From assembly GCA_964605095.1 (NCBI GenBank), contig CAZSBS010000046.1, forward strand, positions 1-23,273: 23,273 nt of DNA, in the 5' to 3' direction. Made by a program: the position numbers and the translations under genes. The notes under the pieces are model-generated. The model was given only the letters and a program-made list of their open reading frames with translations. It made no database searches and was not told the DNA's origin. Positions 21,201-23,273 of this stretch are shown here, one piece after another. The stretch's first letter is position 1, and each line of letters opens with the position of its first letter. This DNA is from JAUWQU01 sp964605095. Lineage in GTDB: Bacteria > Planctomycetota > Phycisphaerae > SM23-33.

Positions 21201-22804
21201 GTGGCGAGATAGTCCGCCTGGAGCAGCCAGTTGCGTTTGCGGTACGTCCCGGCCAGGCCCTGCAGGTTCGTCAGCGCGGGCCAGGACGCGGGCAAGAGGC
21301 TTTCGCGGATTTCGCCGAGCGCCTTTATGGCCTTGGCGGTTTTCTCGATGCCCTCGGGCGTCCTAGCGCCGGCCGGCGGGGCGTCGGCCAGGTTCTTCAG
21401 GTGCCTGCCCGTGACGGACGCGATCTGCTTGGGATCGAGCACCAGTTCGTGATCGAACACCTTCCGCAGCACCGGCACGACCGTAGCAGCCAGGTGGGGG
21501 TCTTTTGCCCACCGCTCCACGCGTTGCTCGTTGGCGTCGGCCAGGAAAGGCGTGAACCAGTTGAATGACTCCATGCACAGGTCGCGCCACGCCTTGGCGT
21601 CGGCGGGTTTCATCGTCGAGCCATCCGGGCCGTTGCCGTCCGGCCTGTGGGTTCCCGTCGTCGGCGCGGGCGAAGGCCAGAACTTTGCCAATGCCACCAC
21701 CAGTCCAGCCAGAAGAGCAAGGATTGCCACGACTATCAGGGCGGTGCGGAGGGTCTTGCTTCGACCGATGGACGCGATCCTGTCAGGGACCTCGCCTCCG
21801 TCCTTGCGGAGCCTCCTTGGCGCCGCGGCGGCTGGTCTCAGGACGACCTGCTCGAGCTTGCCCGCCTTGGCATCGTCGATGAGTTGATTGGCGCGGGCGC
21901 GGAAGGCGTCGTCGAGGGTGTAGGGAATCTCGCTGGCAAGCGGCAGGGCTTCCTTCGAGGCCTGGAAGCAGAAGAACTGGTTCGGCGCCGGTTCGCCGAC
22001 GATGATGTCCAGCCAACTTTGGCCGGCACGGTACATCGCCCAGACCTCCGTGGCCGGGTCCAGGCTGGTGAACAGAAAGCTCAGCCAGCGCGGGATAATC
22101 TCTTCCGGACTGTCGCCGCAGGCTGGAACTCGCATCTGCATGGGCCGGAGCGTGCCGTTTCTCGCGGCGGCGGCGTAGTTCCCGCGGGCGTAGTCGCTGG
22201 TCTCTCGCTCCATCTGGTAGAGGATCCGCAGGAGCCCCTCGTGGCCGTCGAGCATTTCGGGGCAGTCGGCGAGCTCCGCCACGGCGGCAGGGGATACGAC
22301 GAATGCCCCGTCGCCCGCGCCGGAGGACTCGGCCAGGTCGCGCAGCTCGCGCCGCGCCTGGTCGGTGATCGCGACCACCTCGTCGGCGGTGGCTACGGCC
22401 TTGCAACGGGACTCGACCTCGGCCAGCCGCGGCAGAACCTCGCGCAGGACCCACGGCAGCGGCATGTTGCTGCACTGCGCACAGACAACCATGGGATACC
22501 GGCTGCGGCCCTTGCCGTCGGTGCTGGACCACAGCCGGCCTACGACGATGTCGCCGGCGGTCCGGCAGAGAAGGACGTGGTCGAAACCGTCCACACGTTG
22601 GGCGCCGCTGAGGTTATCCCACGCGCCGCCGTCGATGGTCCCGCCGATGCCCTGCACGTAAAGCAACTGCTTGAGCGACGCCAAGTGCTCGGTCTCGATG
22701 CCGATGTCCTCGATATGGTCGTTCCAGCCGGGGTGCTTGCCGAAGGCCGCCAGGAAGACCTGGCCGGCCGCGCGATCATCTCTATTGCCCCGTGGTAGAC
22801 TCAA
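18236..22804 (-). CDS. TagF-like / coiled-coil / FGE-like fusion membrane protein
   Basis: A 1522-residue, multi-domain protein. Residues about 15-200 look like TagF, a post-translational regulator of type VI secretion: FGKHPGWND (21-29) corresponds to the family's GK-P-x-GD start, and TDGKGRSRYP (95-104) to its D-x-x-GR-x-x-P segment. A cytoplasmic stretch leads to one membrane helix (about 352-374, ALIVVAILALLAGLVVALA). Residues 380-1190 are charged and helical with coiled-coil segments and no known domain. From about 1200 comes an FGE/SUMF1-like domain: EFIRVEPKG, CTTEAPVGLF, GCRLPASDEWAAA, LVGNVAEFTYDD (near 1418) and DVGLRLAF. The paired catalytic Cys of true FGE are absent, so this domain is probably a binding module. 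TTG 22804 is the start: AAGAGG sits eight bases upstream and no ATG fits. The neighbour upstream is TssM-like. Confidence 0.7.
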   Translation of the reverse strand: MSLPRGNRDDRAAGQVFLAAFGKHPGWNDHIEDIGIETEHLASLKQLLYVQGIGGTIDGGAWDNLSGAQRVDGFDHVLLCRTAGDIVVGRLWSSTDGKGRSRYPMVVCAQCSNMPLPWVLREVLPRLAEVESRCKAVATADEVVAITDQARRELRDLAESSGAGDGAFVVSPAAVAELADCPEMLDGHEGLLRILYQMERETSDYARGNYAAAARNGTLRPMQMRVPACGDSPEEIIPRWLSFLFTSLDPATEVWAMYRAGQSWLDIIVGEPAPNQFFCFQASKEALPLASEIPYTLDDAFRARANQLIDDAKAGKLEQVVLRPAAAAPRRLRKDGGEVPDRIASIGRSKTLRTALIVVAILALLAGLVVALAKFWPSPAPTTGTHRPDGNGPDGSTMKPADAKAWRDLCMESFNWFTPFLADANEQRVERWAKDPHLAATVVPVLRKVFDHELVLDPKQIASVTGRHLKNLADAPPAGARTPEGIEKTAKAIKALGEIRESLLPASWPALTNLQGLAGTYRKRNWLLQADYLATVVARVEHITSPEPSDQAPDLPGRIDEVLDAAGKAAELEGVLKEVQQQADVLRQSGNAVLARFGDYVATFAKSPPGSGTERDLATMSGRLKDARSLGSPLVAFVQDNWRDKLDMPAVEKDPLLSGPPEPQDLATGEIFPRWLASIRSEQFARLDPAADPRTKDNWAQRRRQELTALAGKIDDLKKKYSSPDAPAMEAQFAALQAEQKDLLALRWDREHKSRIAEASAAFPAKVTQLARQVGPALARAAGGRDAYIANIPTTISARSEQINAYWSKRCGEFMKLQDMARLTTKVEKLEKDLVELDKQLPPELGVQPRDKDWNRQVVGDVTMRQREAVMEKALSHLGWKDDEIVRDEAFEAEFKKLADGFEAWKKRAADVLAAFNAIDDALRLGAGLDEKPAGQDKTIAQLYSEWRSQPIWRDQALVEALAPVTRRVDRLEEIAKLSDPVKLASEAAAMATDRFEAGRTAWKRLGQLPGWPADRESFNIERTLHRDLSNVYARIAEKDPTRGKQLADELVSQVRLRWKTHFLALSDPGQIDVAVARADQFFLDANQAASLSPACNFRMEFRELRHDLLDITASPPDDQAVRQRVRNFVTTARKTPGLADKEPVAGLLAELSAIAASRDDGADLTKAGPALAGWKPQASRDSRSVRFDWPADHDNRYSMEFIRVEPKGKPASYLCTTEAPVGLFIQTIQAVAAGKHWPAIKKLLRTFDSPDADSRLGPRTWDLNPGGEVIEATAWVRLPLGFSAADFYYAGAKAGSPGPAVPMQHISAAGAVYFAHLLGCRLPASDEWAAARATLKGDPAAGANLRDQTWQKQKDHIQKLEEAGRLSAPEDHYPDAGAFWPKGATQRLTGRDAKSRPGDDGVLWLTPVGSAKPGEFRNLVGNVAEFTYDDPAALAKWQGDADQLKQLLAASADKVRVIGGSALSAPRIPIDVAQAVDYAEASAGYADVGLRLAFTAPAETVQVRLRRLLTVTGYPMVADSR

Positions 22805-22993
22805 ATTGGGCGCCTCTTAATCCAGTTAGGATGATTCAAATTCGAATCTCGAAACTCGAAATCCTAAATAATTTCAAATCTCAAAATACAAATGCCTCAA
22901 ACCGTCAGTTAGGTGGATCATTGATATATCCATCTGACACTTCCCGTTTCGTGCTTCGGATTTCGAATTTCCGCCGACGGCAAGCCGGCGGCG
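22805..22993. repeat. AT-rich repeat-bearing spacer between the TssM-like and TagF-like genes
   Basis: A 189-base spacer much richer in A/T than the genes. Left, AAATTCGAA, then TCTCGAAACTCGAAATCC (22838-22864); right, GGATTTCGAATTT (22958-22970) is an inverted copy of AAATTCGAAATCC. An 8-base direct repeat, CAGTTAGG, occurs at 22823-22830 and 22906-22913 and brackets the left part. This TCGAAA-type sequence resembles dispersed spacers I recall from other PVC-group genomes. No gene seen. Confidence 0.5.
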
Positions 22994-23273
22994 TCACGGC
23001 CACTGGTCAAGCTTCGGCAGCGGCTTGGCGAACTCAAGCTCCAGCCACAAGGACCTTGGTTTGGACTCGGTGTCTTGGATGACCACCTGGGCGTTCCACT
23101 TGAGCCCCTTCTCGTCAGCGGGCTTTGCCTTCAGCGCGTGAATCATGCGAATCGCGGCCCAGGCCCCCGGTACGGTCATCGTGCGGTCGATCTTCTTGGC
23201 GCCGACGTCGGCCGGGAAGCGGTAGAACCTCAGGACTACCGAATCGTCCGGGTAGTTGACCTTGCCTACCTCG
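22994..23273 (-). CDS. C-terminal end of a TssM/IcmF-like type VI secretion protein (partial)
   Basis: The last 93 residues of a gene that continues past the window edge. The frame is open from the edge, and the internal ATG (23179) is not the start. The segment YPDDSVVLRFYRF, then TMTVPGAWAAIRMIHAL and later SLWLELEFAKPLPKLDQWP, resembles the end of TssM. There, a GPWA-x-x-RLL motif precedes strands that close the periplasmic domain of this T6SS membrane-complex component. Here GAWAAIRMI takes that place. The call is from short motif likeness only. It is supported by the TagF-like domain in the next gene, which lies downstream on the same strand after a 189-base repeat-rich spacer. Confidence 0.5.
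   Translation of the reverse strand, partial: EVGKVNYPDDSVVLRFYRFPADVGAKKIDRTMTVPGAWAAIRMIHALKAKPADEKGLKWNAQVVIQDTESKPRSLWLELEFAKPLPKLDQWP

Noticed and set aside
1..23273. tRNA or rRNA genes
   Set aside because: I saw no cloverleaf with a T-arm GGTTCGANTCC and no conserved rRNA segment; a covariance-model scan was not possible here.

Overview
The window is about 23 kb of GC-rich bacterial DNA, most likely a metagenome or draft contig because it carries a run of exactly 100 N (14770-14869). Gene content suggests a planctomycete (Planctomycetota, perhaps a Phycisphaerae-like lineage): a secreted PDZ protein with a long C-terminal repeat region, small coiled-coil lipoproteins, a squalene-hopene-cyclase-like enzyme, a PQQ-type propeller, and a very large TagF/FGE-like fusion. 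The lineage is an inference from protein style; there is no rRNA or other marker here.

Layout. The left part (1-8841) is read on the + strand: a B12-binding-type radical SAM protein (278-2080), a secreted PDZ/HEAT-like protein (2293-4737), two related coiled-coil lipoproteins (4795-5121, 5140-5475), a small two-helix membrane protein (5621-5818), a structured leader with a dyad that could include an SOS-like box, recN (6124-8073), and a REP-associated tyrosine transposase, RAYT (8248-8841). The right part (9064-23273) is read on the - strand: a three-gene set made of a GT4 glycosyltransferase, a LolD/MacB-type ABC ATPase and a 1172-residue FtsX-family permease (14603 down to 9064). Beyond an assembly gap lie an 8-bladed propeller protein, a class II terpene cyclase, a 1522-residue TagF-like/coiled-coil/FGE-like fusion, and the C-terminal end of a TssM/IcmF-like protein at the window edge.

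The most striking system is the RAYT with its own repeats. Each REP is a GTAG tetranucleotide, two bases, then a small hairpin with a GTAA/GTGA-type loop. REPs of two sequence types occur in opposite orientation and flank the transposase on both sides. A minimal 54-bp pair of exactly this kind lies inside the coding sequence of the ABC permease, 3.3 kb away, in frame, adding 18 codons. The same permease also carries an in-frame 84-bp tandem duplication. Other dispersed-type repeats (a long hairpin, a CGCAGAG triplet, TCGAAA-rich spacers) mark the assembly gap and the spacer between the two T6SS-like genes.

The second point of interest is the right end. A TagF-like domain joined through a membrane helix and a long helical region to a catalytically degenerate FGE/SUMF1-like domain sits next to a TssM-like gene. 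This suggests a divergent type VI secretion-related locus that continues beyond the window.
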